NCBI GenBank assembly: GCA_963781195.1
Contig: CAWAEZ010000005.1
Location: forward strand, 248,001-312,000
DNA: 64,000 nucleotides
Direction of reading: 5' to 3'
Source of the DNA: JAJPKK01 sp963781195
GTDB taxonomy: Bacteria; Pseudomonadota; Alphaproteobacteria; Rhizobiales; Xanthobacteraceae
The translations under genes were made by a program, and so were the position numbers. Numbering within the stretch: position 1 is the stretch's first letter; each line of letters opens with the position of its first letter. Under the pieces are notes generated by a model, which did no database searches, was not told the DNA's origin, and worked only from the letters and a program-made list of their open reading frames with translations. This document shows positions 8,351 through 17,836 of this stretch, one piece after another.

Positions 8351-8824
8351 ATGCCTCATCGCCCGATGCCTCATCTGTCCACGATCTCGCGCGGCGGCGT
8401 TGGGCTGACGGCCAGCGCCATGCTCACGGTGGATACGCCGGGAGAGGGCTTCACCAACATCACCGCGCAGGTCGGCGCCTTCGTCCGACAGGCTGGCGCC
8501 GGCAACGGCGTGCTGTTCCTGTTCATCCGCCACACCTCGGCATCGCTGGTGATCCAGGAAAATGCGGACCCCGACGTGCAGACCGATCTGGGCACGGCGC
8601 TGCGGTCGGTGGCACCGGAAGACGCTGCCTGGGTGCACCATGTCGAAGGTCCCGACGACATGCCGGCCCACGTGCGCACCATGCTGACCGGCGTCTCGAT
8701 CCATGTGCCGGTGATCGCTGGAAAGCTCGCGCTCGGCACTTGGCAGGCGATCTATGTGGCCGAGCACCGCGCCGACCCACACCGTCGGGAGGTCGTGCTC
8801 TCATTCATCGGCGCGCCGCCATGA
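8351..8824 (+). CDS. YjbQ/UPF0047 family protein
   Basis: About 157 residues. It has family landmarks FLFIRHTSASLVIQENADPDVQTDL and HVEGPDDMPAHVRTMLTGVSIHVPV, and ends with LGTWQAIYVAEHRADPHRREVVLSF. UPF0047 proteins are small beta-barrel trimers; E. coli YjbQ has been linked to weak thiamine-phosphate-synthase activity, but the physiological role is uncertain. The start at 8351 (MPHRPMPHLSTISRG) is chosen because upstream codons are Arg-rich and unlike the family; Met at 8366 is an alternative. Confidence 0.88.
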   Translation: MPHRPMPHLSTISRGGVGLTASAMLTVDTPGEGFTNITAQVGAFVRQAGAGNGVLFLFIRHTSASLVIQENADPDVQTDLGTALRSVAPEDAAWVHHVEGPDDMPAHVRTMLTGVSIHVPVIAGKLALGTWQAIYVAEHRADPHRREVVLSFIGAPP

Positions 8825-8915
8825 ACGGGCCCGCGCCTTCTGCGCGCCGCAAGATTTCAGGCTGCCCCTCCGCAGCGGCCCGCAGCGAACGGTAGCGCCA
8901 AGCCGCCCGCGGCGA

Positions 8916-9200
8916 TCAGCGGGTGCCGCGGCGCTGCGGACCGAGCGCCCGGGTGAGCAGATAGACGGCCGCCGCGAACACCAGGAACGAGCCGAGCGCG
9001 ACCAGGTAGCCGGCGAGCGGCGCATGGACGACCGGCACCGTGACCGTGTTGAGCTGCTTCACAAACAGATTGACGGCGAAAAAGTAGACGAGCCACGCCG
9101 TCAGCAACACCGCCATGGTCCGCGGCAGAGTGGCGAGCCCAGGCTGGTTACGGATCACCCGGGCGGTCGCGCGGCGAAAATTCCGTGCATCGTAAAGCAT
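8916..9200 (-). CDS. Small two-helix membrane protein, DUF4212 (symporter small subunit)-like
   Basis: 94 residues with two predicted membrane helices (TMAVLLTAWLVYFFAVNLF and GYLVALGSFLVFAAAVYLLT) joined by a loop with KQLNTVTVPVVHAPLAG. The pattern W..YFF...LN....PL.GY...GS...F resembles DUF4212, the small partner of sodium/solute symporters. The assignment is by eye. Its genomic neighbour, a symporter-domain histidine kinase at 10312-13809, gives the match some meaning: the small protein could pair with the sensor's transporter domain. It is encoded on the minus strand, as is the kinase. Confidence 0.65.
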   Translation of the reverse strand: MLYDARNFRRATARVIRNQPGLATLPRTMAVLLTAWLVYFFAVNLFVKQLNTVTVPVVHAPLAGYLVALGSFLVFAAAVYLLTRALGPQRRGTR

Positions 9201-9578
9201 GTTCGCATCCTTCCATCATGCGCCACCGGCGGTTGCCTCTCCCGCGCGGCCTCGATCCCCGTGTTTCCCCCTTTGGCCCTTTGCTCCCTGGGCCCGCATG
9301 CTTATGCAGTAAAGCGCCTATTGCATTGTGTGCCTGTGCACGCGACGTGCCAGCCTCCTTCCCATCGGTGCGCGCTTCGCCGCCCCTCGCCTGGTATCGA
9401 AGTAGCTTCACGCGGCGCCGGGATACCGCCGCTCGAACGGCATGCGCGGCGTTTACCCGGGAGGGCCGGCGGGCACGCCTATTCCAAAAGCAGGCAATGC
9501 CTCTTGCATCGGCAGACACGCAGTCGGATTATGTTCATACTCGGATTGCCCCCGCCCGAACCGTAGACAGGCTGTTTT
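9201..9578. other. Divergent intergenic region, no gene seen
   Basis: 378 bp between the DUF4212-like gene (minus) and the response regulator (plus). I see no convincing coding sequence, RNA or strong palindrome. It presumably carries the two divergent promoters. Confidence 0.5.
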
Positions 9579-10253
9579 GTGAGTGGACCTGCGCCCTACC
9601 GGCTTGTGATCGCCGATGACCATCCTTTATTCCGCGGTGCGTTGCGCGAGGCCGTGACCGGACTGTTTGCCCGCGAGAGCATTGCCGAGGCGGGCTCGTT
9701 CGACGAGATCTCCAAGCTGCTCGACCGCGCCCATGACGTCGATCTCGTGCTGCTCGATCTCACCATGCCGGGCGTGCGCGGCTTCTCCGGGCTGATGTAC
9801 ATGCGGGCGCAATATCCGGGCGTCCCCGTCGTCGTCGTTTCCGCCAACGACGATCCGGCGGTGATTCGGCGCTGCATGGATTTCGGCGCCTCCGGCTTCA
9901 TCCCCAAGACGCTGGGGATCGATCAAATCCGCAAGGCGATCGAGGCGGTGCTGGAGGGCGGCATCTGGACGCCGCCCGACATCGACCTCGCCGCCAAGGG
10001 CGACGACGACAGCTCGGCCATGTTGGCGAGGCTTTCCTCGTTGACGCCGCAGCAGGTGCGGGTGCTGATGATGCTGTCGGAAGGCCTGCTCAACAAGCAG
10101 ATCGCCTATGAGCTCGGCGTCTCCGAGGCGACGGTCAAGGCGCATGTCTCCGCGATCCTGCAGAAGCTCGGCGTCGAAAGCCGCACCCAGGCCGTCATCG
10201 TGGCGTCCAAGATCGAAGTGGGCCAGTGGCAGGTTCAGCCGATCACGCACTGA
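9579..10253 (+). CDS. NarL/FixJ-type response regulator (LuxR HTH)
   Basis: 224 residues. The N-terminal receiver domain (about 8-125) has acidic pair ADDHPLF, phospho-acceptor Asp60 in LVLLDLTMPG, and Lys in GFIPKTLG. The C-terminal LuxR-type HTH (about 150-212) reads LTPQQVRVLMMLSEGLLNKQIAYELGVSEATVKAHVSAILQKLGV. The start is a GTG at 9579. It is convergent with, and probably partnered by, the symporter-type hybrid histidine kinase at 10312-13809; in related bacteria this class of regulator is encoded beside such kinases. Target genes are unknown. Confidence 0.92.
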   Translation: MSGPAPYRLVIADDHPLFRGALREAVTGLFARESIAEAGSFDEISKLLDRAHDVDLVLLDLTMPGVRGFSGLMYMRAQYPGVPVVVVSANDDPAVIRRCMDFGASGFIPKTLGIDQIRKAIEAVLEGGIWTPPDIDLAAKGDDDSSAMLARLSSLTPQQVRVLMMLSEGLLNKQIAYELGVSEATVKAHVSAILQKLGVESRTQAVIVASKIEVGQWQVQPITH

Positions 10254-10276
10254 CGGCCGCCTTCGGCGTAGCCGTC
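10252..10276. terminator. Hairpin between convergent regulator and kinase genes
   Basis: GACGGC (10252-10257) pairs with GCCGTC (10271-10276) around an inner CGCC/GGCG stem closed by TTC. It starts at the stop codon of the response regulator. There is no run of T, so Rho-independent termination is uncertain. Confidence 0.35.
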
Positions 10277-10311
10277 GGGTCGGCTTGGACGAAAGCCGGA
10301 ACCTGACCGGC

Positions 10312-13300
10312 TCACTCCGCCGCCGCAAGCCGCCGCGCCGCCCATTGGGACATCACCGCCCGCAGCGCCGCCGGCTTGATCGGCTTGTTGAGCACGGCGA
10401 TCTCCGCGGCATGGGCGGCTTCGCGGACCTCAGGAGAGCGGTCGGCGGTGATCAGGGCGGCCGGCATCTCGGGATCGAACTGCCCGCGTAGCGCGGCCAC
10501 GGCATCGATGCCGTTGTCGCTGTCGAGGTGGTAGTCGACGAGGAGCCCGCACGGCATCTTGGCGCTGCCGCGCACCGCGGCGACGGCGTCCGCGAGATTG
10601 CCGGCGGCGAGCACCTCGCAGCCCCAACCGCGCAGCAGCGTCGTCATGCCGTCGCGGATGTTCGCGTCGTTGTCGATGCACAGCACGGTCTGGCCGAACA
10701 CGCCGCGGTCGAGCCGCGCCTCGGGGACCGGCACGCGCTGCGGCACCGCAGGCGCGAGCGGGACCGCGACGGAAAAATGCGAGCCGCGCCCGGCCTGCAA
10801 CTCGAGACGCAGCGGGTGATCGAGCACGCGGGCGATCCGCTCGACGATGGACAGGCCGAGGCCGAGGCCCGGCGCCTCCCGGGCGCCCTGCTCCAGCCGC
10901 TGAAACTCGAAGAACACGGCGCGCTGCTGGGAAACCGGAATGCCGATGCCGGTGTCGTAGACGTCGATGCGAAGCTGGGCGGCGCTGCGCCGGCAGCCGA
11001 CCAGCACGCGGCCGGTGGGCGTGTATTTGATGGCGTTGGAGACGAGGTTCTGCAGCAGCCGGCGCAGCAGCCGGCGGTCCGAGCGCACCGTGAGGGTGCA
11101 TGGGACGAACACGAGATCGATACCCTTGGCGTTCGCCAGCGGCGCGAAGTCGAGCGCGAGCGTGCCCATGAGCTCGTCGATGCGGAAGGCGGAAACATCC
11201 GGATTCATGGCGCCGGCATCGAGGCGCGAGATCTCGAGCAGCGCCGCGATGATATCCTCGACCGCTTCCAGGGAGGCGTCGACGTTGTTGACGAGGCGCG
11301 CCTCCTCGCCGTCGCCGCGGCGCTCGACGAGGCTCGTCACGTAGAGCCGCGCGGCGTTGAGCGGCTGGAGAATGTCGTGGCTGGCGGCGGCGAGGAAGCG
11401 CGTCTTCGAGATGTTGGCGGCTTCGGCCGCGGACTTGGCGTCGGCCAGCGCGGTGTTGAGGTGCTCGAGCTCGCGGGTGCGCTCGCGCACGCGCCGCTCC
11501 AGGCCCTCATTGGCGTGCTCCAGCGCCTCGGCGGCGGCGACGCTCGCGGTGATGTCGGTCAACGTCGTCACCATGCCGCCGTCCGGCATCGGCGCGACGC
11601 GGACCTCGATGACGAGGCCGCGATCGGGAAACCGCTCGCGGAACGGCGGCCCGTCCGCGGCATAGCGCGGCAGCCGCTCCGCGATGAGGGCATCGGTGTC
11701 GCCCGGCCCGAAGGCGCCGCGCGCGGCGTTGAAGCCGAGGATCTCGGCGAGGTCGATGCCGACCCGCATCAATTGGTCGGGCAGGTCGAGGATCTCACCG
11801 AACTGCCGGTTCCAGCAGATCAGGTGGCCGTCCTTGTCGAACACCGCGATGCCCTGGCCGACGTGGCCGAGCGCGGTCTGCAGGATCTCGCGGTTGTAGT
11901 GGATGGCGGCGTTGGCATCGTCGAGCAGCTTGAGCGCCGCCTTGGTCGACACCGTGCGCTTGCGCAGCAGGAGCGACAGCACGAGCCGCGACGAGGCGGC
12001 GCCAATGGCGGACGCCAGCAGGCGCTCCGCATGGCGCAGGAGCTCGAAATCCGCATGAGCCGACGCCGGCAGATGCATGTGCCGGGTGATGGCGAACGCC
12101 TCCAGCGAGGCCCGGGCGCGCTCCTCGCCGAGATAGCGCGCCACCGTGGCGGTGAGTTCCTCCACCGTCACCGCCGAGCGCCACATCCGGAAATTCGGCA
12201 CCGGATCGAGGTTGACGGGCACGAACACGTCGGCCTGCATGCGCTCGATCGCCGCCGGCGGTCGGCTCAGCGACACCACGACATAGGCGAGCAGGTTGAT
12301 CGCGAGGCTGAACAGCATGCCGTGGACGAGCGGCGGCAGGTCGACGCCGAGCAACGCCTGCGGCCGCAACAGGCCGATGCCGAACGGCCCCTCGGTGACC
12401 AGCGGCAGCGTGCCGGGGGCGGCGTCGGCGAGGCTCGGCAGCAACAGCGTGTAGGCCCAGGCCACGATGCCGGCGATCATGCCCGCCAACGCGCCGCGCG
12501 CGGTGGCGCGCCGCCAGATCAGGCCGCCGAAGAAAGCCGGCGCGAGCTGCGCGACGGCGGCGAAGGCCATCAGCCCGATGGCGGCGAGCTGCGCCTCTCC
12601 GGCGAGCCGGTAGTAGAGATAGGCGAGCAGCAGCACCATGAAGATGGCGAGACGCCGCAGCGTGAGGAGATGGGTGCCCACATTGGTGCCGTCGCGCCGC
12701 CGCAGCGCGATCGGCACCACGATGTCGTTCGACACCATGATGGCGAGCGCGACCGATTCGACGATGACCATGGCGGCCGCCGCCGACAGCCCGCCGATGA
12801 AGGCGACCAGGGTGAGCAGCCCCGATCCGGCGGCGATCGGCAGCGCCAGCACGTACATGTCGCTGTCGACGGTGCCCGGCGCGAAGGTCAGCATGCCGGC
12901 AAGCGCCACCGGCATCACGAACAGGTTGATGAGCACGAGGTAGAGCGGAAACACCCAGGCGGCGCGGCGGATCTCGGCGTCGCTGTGGTTTTCCACCACG
13001 GTGACGTAGAACTGCCGCGGCAGCAGGATGATCGCGAAGAACGACAGCAGCGTCATCGCCGCCATCATCCCGAAATTGGTCTGCGAGGTCAGCACCGCGG
13101 CGGTGTCGGGACGCGCCAACGCCTTGGCGAACAGGGCGGCCGGGCCGTCGAACATCTTGAAGGTGACGAAGGCGCCGACCGCGACGAAGGCCACGAGCTT
13201 GACCACCGATTCGACCGCGACCGCGAGCATGAGCCCGCGCTGGTGCTCGGTCGCATCGATGTGCCGCGTCCCGAACAGCACGGCGAAGGCGGCGAGCGAG

Positions 13301-13809
13301 AGGGCGACGAACAGCGGCGGATCGCCGAGCATCGGCGGCACCGGCCCGGCGAAAGTTTCGAGCGGCATCACGATGGCGCCCAGCGAGGACGAGATCGCCT
13401 TGAGCTGCAGGGCGATGTAGGGGATCGTGCCGACGATCGCGATCAGCGCGACGGCCGCCGCCACGCCCTGGTGTTTGCCGTAGCGCGCGGCGATGAAGTC
13501 GGCGATCGAGACGATGTTCTGCGACTTCGACAGCCGGGTGATGCGGATGATCAGCGGGTAGGCGAGCCCGATCATCAGCACCGGGCCGATATAGATCGCG
13601 AGGAAGTCGAAGCCGTTGCGCGTCGCCAGGCCGACCGAGCCGAAAAACGTCCACGACGTGCAGTAGATCGCCAGCGACAGCGGATAGATCCACAGGCGCG
13701 GGCGCCCGGCCTCGCCGGGGCGCCGGAGCCGGTCGCCGAAGCTCGCAATACCGAACAGCAGCCCGATATAGGCGAGCGCGACCGCGACGACGAACCAACC
13801 CTGCAGCAT
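10312..13809 (-). CDS. Symporter-domain hybrid sensor histidine kinase
   Basis: 1165 residues. About the first 500-550 residues form a sodium:solute symporter-like domain with many membrane helices (from MLQGWFVVAVALAYIGLLFGI; SKSQNIVSIADFIAARYGK is typical). A PAS-like segment (ILQTALGHVGQGIAVFDKDG) and a coiled coil (LERRVRERTRELEHLNTAL) follow. The kinase has H-box ASHDILQPLNAARL, N-box LVSNAIKYTPTGR, and G-boxes DTGIGIP and GLGLGLSI. The C-terminal receiver starts near 1040, with phospho-acceptor Asp about 1092 in LLVDYHLD. This architecture is shared with CbrA/ErcS'-like sensors that couple solute sensing or transport to phosphorelay. The likely partner is the response regulator at 9579. 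Confidence 0.93.
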   Translation of the reverse strand: MLQGWFVVAVALAYIGLLFGIASFGDRLRRPGEAGRPRLWIYPLSLAIYCTSWTFFGSVGLATRNGFDFLAIYIGPVLMIGLAYPLIIRITRLSKSQNIVSIADFIAARYGKHQGVAAAVALIAIVGTIPYIALQLKAISSSLGAIVMPLETFAGPVPPMLGDPPLFVALSLAAFAVLFGTRHIDATEHQRGLMLAVAVESVVKLVAFVAVGAFVTFKMFDGPAALFAKALARPDTAAVLTSQTNFGMMAAMTLLSFFAIILLPRQFYVTVVENHSDAEIRRAAWVFPLYLVLINLFVMPVALAGMLTFAPGTVDSDMYVLALPIAAGSGLLTLVAFIGGLSAAAAMVIVESVALAIMVSNDIVVPIALRRRDGTNVGTHLLTLRRLAIFMVLLLAYLYYRLAGEAQLAAIGLMAFAAVAQLAPAFFGGLIWRRATARGALAGMIAGIVAWAYTLLLPSLADAAPGTLPLVTEGPFGIGLLRPQALLGVDLPPLVHGMLFSLAINLLAYVVVSLSRPPAAIERMQADVFVPVNLDPVPNFRMWRSAVTVEELTATVARYLGEERARASLEAFAITRHMHLPASAHADFELLRHAERLLASAIGAASSRLVLSLLLRKRTVSTKAALKLLDDANAAIHYNREILQTALGHVGQGIAVFDKDGHLICWNRQFGEILDLPDQLMRVGIDLAEILGFNAARGAFGPGDTDALIAERLPRYAADGPPFRERFPDRGLVIEVRVAPMPDGGMVTTLTDITASVAAAEALEHANEGLERRVRERTRELEHLNTALADAKSAAEAANISKTRFLAAASHDILQPLNAARLYVTSLVERRGDGEEARLVNNVDASLEAVEDIIAALLEISRLDAGAMNPDVSAFRIDELMGTLALDFAPLANAKGIDLVFVPCTLTVRSDRRLLRRLLQNLVSNAIKYTPTGRVLVGCRRSAAQLRIDVYDTGIGIPVSQQRAVFFEFQRLEQGAREAPGLGLGLSIVERIARVLDHPLRLELQAGRGSHFSVAVPLAPAVPQRVPVPEARLDRGVFGQTVLCIDNDANIRDGMTTLLRGWGCEVLAAGNLADAVAAVRGSAKMPCGLLVDYHLDSDNGIDAVAALRGQFDPEMPAALITADRSPEVREAAHAAEIAVLNKPIKPAALRAVMSQWAARRLAAAE

Positions 13810-13977
13810 GGCGCTTTCGCTTTCGCCGGCAGGCCTTCGAAGCTTGGAAATCAGGCGGTGCCTGGCGATGAAATCAGCACAAGTCGGCTAGGCTGTCCAT
13901 TGCGGGCGGCGCCGCGTGCGAGCCATGTGCGAGGCGCATTTGACGGCGGACGCCCGGCGCGGCATTGATCCCGCAGC

Positions 13978-15087
13978 ATGCAGCCTGCCGCCCTGTCGCG
14001 CCTCCCATACCGCAATCTCCTGGAATCGCTTGCGATCGGTGGAGCCGGTGGTTTTGCGCTCGACGCGGCGAATTTTCCGGCCGGCTGGCTCGCCGGTGCC
14101 ATGGTGTTCACCGCCGCGGCCGCCCTCCTGGGACGGCCGATCTACGTGCCGCCGATGCTGGCGCGGGCATTCTTCATCACCCTCGGCATCTCGATCGGCG
14201 GCGTGGTGACGCCGGAAACGCTCAAGGGCATGGCGACGTGGCCGTTCAGCCTCGTCATGGTGTCGATCGCCATGGCCACCGCCACGCTCGGCACCGTCAC
14301 CTATCTGACCCGCCTGCATGGCTGGAATACCATCACCGCGATCTTCGCCGGCTTGCCGGGCGGACTGAGCCAGGTGATGGCGCTCGCCGCCGAGCAGGAG
14401 AACTGCGACGTCCGCGCCGTCGCCATCGTCCAGACGCTGCGCGTGGTGATCCTCGCCGTCGGGGTGCCGACCATCCTGGCGACGCTCGGCATTGCCGGCC
14501 CGGCGCGCATGCCGGCGGGCGCGCTCTCGATCGCCGAGGCGCCGCTGCAGTTCGCCGTGCTGGTCGGGGGCTGTTTCGCCGCGGCGATCGGCCTGATGCG
14601 CCTCGGCTTCCCCGGCGGCCTCATCTTCGGGCCGATGGTGCTTTCCGCGGTGCTCCACGGCGGCGGCTTCGTCAAGGTGACGATGCCGTTCTGGCTCGCG
14701 TCCACCGCCATGGTCGGGCTCGGCACCGTGAGCGGCGCCCGCTTCACCGGCACGCCGTTCCGCCTGATGCTGAGCTATCTCGGCGCCGGGTTCGGCGCCT
14801 TCGTGGTGTCGATGGCGATTGCCGGGGTGATCGGCGCCGCCGTCACCACGGTGGTCAAGGTACCGCTCGCCGACATCATCGTGGCCTATGCGCCGGGATC
14901 GGTCGACGCGATGATGATTCTCGCCCTCGCGCTCCACCTCGACCCCGTCTTCGTCGGCGCGCATCACCTGACACGGGTGTTCGTGGTGTCGCTCGCCCTG
15001 CCGGTGCTCTCGCACTATTTCGGCCGCCCGCGCCGGAACCGCGGCGAGAGCGCGGCCGCGCTCGGAACCGATGGGCGCGAGGACTGA
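13978..15087 (+). CDS. AbrB family (PF05145) membrane protein
   Basis: 369 residues, nearly all hydrophobic, with about 10 membrane helices. Two repeats carry the family motif: AANFPAGWLAGAMVFTAAAALLGRP in the N half and FPGGLIFGPMVLSAVLHGGG in the C half, plus GLPGGLSQVMALAAE. Members are often mislabelled ammonia monooxygenase or AbrB regulator; they are integral membrane proteins of unproven transport role. It is divergent from the sensor kinase (169 bp apart) and convergent with the Mo-hydroxylase gene at 15252. Confidence 0.87.
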   Translation: MQPAALSRLPYRNLLESLAIGGAGGFALDAANFPAGWLAGAMVFTAAAALLGRPIYVPPMLARAFFITLGISIGGVVTPETLKGMATWPFSLVMVSIAMATATLGTVTYLTRLHGWNTITAIFAGLPGGLSQVMALAAEQENCDVRAVAIVQTLRVVILAVGVPTILATLGIAGPARMPAGALSIAEAPLQFAVLVGGCFAAAIGLMRLGFPGGLIFGPMVLSAVLHGGGFVKVTMPFWLASTAMVGLGTVSGARFTGTPFRLMLSYLGAGFGAFVVSMAIAGVIGAAVTTVVKVPLADIIVAYAPGSVDAMMILALALHLDPVFVGAHHLTRVFVVSLALPVLSHYFGRPRRNRGESAAALGTDGRED

Positions 15088-15251
15088 GGGGCGCGAGGAC
15101 CGAGGGGCGCAAGGATCGAGGGCCGCCGGGCGCCGTGGCATTCTCCCGGCAAGCGAGAGCCTTTTCCCCGGAGACGCCGGGCAGCGTCTTCACGGCATGG
15201 CCTACGTCATTTCAGAAGTCGGGCCGGGGAGAAAAACCCGGCCGGAAAATC

Positions 15252-17594
15252 CTACGACGCCGCCGCGTGCTTGCCGCGGGCTTCCCGGATCGTTTCCCAG
15301 ACCCGCATCGGCGTCGCCGGCATGTCGATCCGCTCGACGCCGAGCGGCCGCAGGGCGTCGAGCACGGCATTGATCACGGTCGGCGGCGCGCCGATGGTGC
15401 CGGACTCGCCGATGCCCTTGACGCCCAGGGGATTGGTCTTGCACGCCACCTCCTCCATCTCGGCTTCGATGTTGGGCAGGTCGACCGCGCGCGGCATCGC
15501 GTAGTCCATGAAGCTCCCGGTCAGGAGCTGGCCGCTGTCGCGGTCGTACACCTGGTGCTCCATCAAGGCCTGGCCGATGCCCTGCACCACGCCGCCCTGG
15601 ATCTGGCCGCGGACGATCATCGGATTGATGATGCGGCCGAGGTCGTCGACCACGTGGTAGCGATCGACCGTCACCTCTCCGGTGTCCGGGTCGACCTCCA
15701 CCTCGCACACATGCGAGCCATTGGGATGGCTCGGCGGGTTGGCGCTGAAACTGCCGGCGGCTTCCAGCCCGATGCCGAACTTGTCCGTCAGCGGGCCCAT
15801 CGGGGCGTAGGACGCCTTCGCCACATCGACGATCGAGATCGTCTTGTCGGTGCCGGTGACGCGGTACTGGCCGTCCTTGAAGTCGAGGTCGCCGACATCC
15901 GCCTCCATCAGGTCGGCGGCGAGCTTCTTGCCCTTTTCGACGAGCGCGTCGGCAGCCGCCTTGAGCGCGTTGCCGCCGACCACCATGCTGCGTGCGCCAT
16001 AGGTGCCGCGGCCGATCGCGACCTGGGCGGTGTCGCCCTGCACGTAACGGATCTCGTCGAACGGCACGCCCAGCATTTCGTGCGCGATCTGGGCGAACAC
16101 CGTGGCGTGGCCCTGGCCATGGGAATGGGTGCCGCCGAAGATCGAAAGCGCGCCGCTCGGATCGAACCTCAGGTCCATGCGCTCGTTGAAGATGCCGCCG
16201 AACTCGATGTAGAAGCTCACCGCCCGGCCGCGCAGCTTGCCGCGCTTCGCGGTCGCCTCCTTGCGCGCCGCAAATCCGCTCGGATCGCTGATCTCGATGC
16301 AGCGGTCCATGAGGCGGGTGAATTCCCCGCTGTCGTACACCCAGTGGGTCGGCGTCTTGTAAGGCAGCATGCCGGGCGCGATGAGATTGCGGCGGCGGAT
16401 TTCCGCCGGGTCCATCCCGATCACCGCCGCGGCGTGCTCGATGAGGCGCTCCATGAAGTAGGCGGCCTCGGGTCGTCCGGCGCCGCGGTAGGGACCGCTC
16501 TGCGAGGTGTTGGTGAACAGACCTTGCGACATGATGTGCATCGTCTGGATGTCGTAGGCCTGCGGCACGAACCGCAGCGAGAAGGCGCCGGCCGCCAGCG
16601 CCGCATTGACGAAGTAGGCGCCCATCTGGAACAGGCTCTTGCTGCGCAGCGCCAGGATCTTTCCTTGCGCGTCGAGTGCGAGCTCGCCGTAGTAGACCAT
16701 CTCGCGGCCATGGTGATCGGTCAGCATGCTTTCGCCGCGGCTCGCCACCCACTTCACCGGCCGCTTGAGCTTGTGGGAGGCCCACATCACGAGCCCGTCG
16801 TCGGGGAACATGCCGCCCTTGAGCCCGAAGCCGCCGCCGACGTCCGGAGAAATCACGCGAATCCGGTTTTCCGGCACATGGAAGATGTGCGCCAGCTCCT
16901 GGCGCGCGCCGTGAGGGTTCTGGGAGGCGGTGTAGAGCGTGTAGAAGTCCTCGGCCGAATTGTAGTCGCCGATGGCGACGCGCGGCTCCATCGAAACCGG
17001 CGACAGCCGGTTGTTCTCGACCCGCAGCTTGACGACGTGCGCGGCGCCGGCGAACGCGGCGTCGGTCGCGCCCTGGTCGCCGAACATCAGCCGAAACGCG
17101 ACATTGCCGTTCGGATTGTCTTCCCACACCTTGGGGGCGCCGTCCTTGGCGGAGTCCTCGAGGTCGGTGACCGCCGGCAGCGGCTCATATTCGACCACGA
17201 TGCTGTCGGCCGCGTCGCGGGCGGCGGCCATGGTCTCGGCAACCACGAAAGCGACGCGATCGCCGACGAAGCGCACCATGTCGACGACGAGGAGCGGCTG
17301 GAACGTGCGGTGCCCCTTGGGCGCCCCGAAATCCTCCGGCATCAGGTGCGACGTCAGCGCGCCGAGCTTCTCCGCCGCGACGTCGGCGCCGGTCAGCACG
17401 CACAGCACGCCCGGCGTCGCCTTGGCCTGCGACGCGTCCAGGCTCTTGATGCGCGCATGGGCGTGCGGAGAGAGCAGGGTCACACCGTAGACCATGCCCG
17501 GAAGAACGATGTCATCGACGTAGCGACCCTGTCCGCGGACGAAACGCTGATCCTCGACGCGGCGTACCGCCTGCCCGATTCCGAATTTGGCCAT
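15252..17594 (-). CDS. Xanthine dehydrogenase-family molybdopterin-binding subunit (copy 1)
   Basis: 780 residues. An N-terminal aldehyde-oxidase/xanthine-dehydrogenase hammerhead domain (RRVEDQRFVRGQGRYVDDI) precedes the Moco domains (SPDVGGGFGLKGG, QSGPYRGAGRPEAAY, GTHSHGQGHATVFAQI). Catalytic Glu730 lies in KGIGESGTIGAPPTVINAV. The loop GPYRGAGR differs from the AYRCSFR loop of form I CO dehydrogenase, so CO oxidation is unlikely. Molybdenum hydroxylases of this class hydroxylate aldehydes or N-heterocycles and normally need iron-sulfur and FAD subunits. Neither is encoded here, so it must share partners from elsewhere. It is divergent from the ABC importer at 17837. Confidence 0.92.
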   Translation of the reverse strand: MAKFGIGQAVRRVEDQRFVRGQGRYVDDIVLPGMVYGVTLLSPHAHARIKSLDASQAKATPGVLCVLTGADVAAEKLGALTSHLMPEDFGAPKGHRTFQPLLVVDMVRFVGDRVAFVVAETMAAARDAADSIVVEYEPLPAVTDLEDSAKDGAPKVWEDNPNGNVAFRLMFGDQGATDAAFAGAAHVVKLRVENNRLSPVSMEPRVAIGDYNSAEDFYTLYTASQNPHGARQELAHIFHVPENRIRVISPDVGGGFGLKGGMFPDDGLVMWASHKLKRPVKWVASRGESMLTDHHGREMVYYGELALDAQGKILALRSKSLFQMGAYFVNAALAAGAFSLRFVPQAYDIQTMHIMSQGLFTNTSQSGPYRGAGRPEAAYFMERLIEHAAAVIGMDPAEIRRRNLIAPGMLPYKTPTHWVYDSGEFTRLMDRCIEISDPSGFAARKEATAKRGKLRGRAVSFYIEFGGIFNERMDLRFDPSGALSIFGGTHSHGQGHATVFAQIAHEMLGVPFDEIRYVQGDTAQVAIGRGTYGARSMVVGGNALKAAADALVEKGKKLAADLMEADVGDLDFKDGQYRVTGTDKTISIVDVAKASYAPMGPLTDKFGIGLEAAGSFSANPPSHPNGSHVCEVEVDPDTGEVTVDRYHVVDDLGRIINPMIVRGQIQGGVVQGIGQALMEHQVYDRDSGQLLTGSFMDYAMPRAVDLPNIEAEMEEVACKTNPLGVKGIGESGTIGAPPTVINAVLDALRPLGVERIDMPATPMRVWETIREARGKHAAAS

Positions 17595-17836
17595 GGATGC
17601 CCTGTGCCGTCTGCTGGATCACGCCGGGAGTGGCCCCGCAGTATGTGATCGAATGTTCCAGAAAACGCAATTCCGGCCGATTTCCCGAACCCCCGAATTT
17701 GAGTGCTTGATCGTGCGTCGGCCAGCCTCCGAAATGGGCAAGGGGAACCGTTCCGGCGCGCGCCGTTGCGGACCCCGATCCCTGGCACAGAACTTGGATA
17801 CGTCTTCCGCCGCGCCCGGGCGCGACGGAGAGCGTA

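Noticed and set aside
10528..13968. A 1146-residue plus-strand reading frame opposite the sensor kinase
   Set aside because: Arg/Gly/His-rich, no domains, exactly antisense to a kinase with all motifs. It is a GC-bias shadow, like the long frames at 13965-17648 and 26136-28835.
15252..17594. Form I carbon monoxide dehydrogenase large subunit (coxL)
   Set aside because: The active-site loop reads GPYRGAGR, not AYRCSFR, and no coxS/coxM genes adjoin it; the same holds for the copies at 34623 and 39481.
17783..17797. Sigma-54-type promoter before the sugar-type importer
   Set aside because: TGGCAC is well spaced from TTGG, but the near-invariant GC of the -12 element is GG, and no enhancer-binding regulator is nearby.
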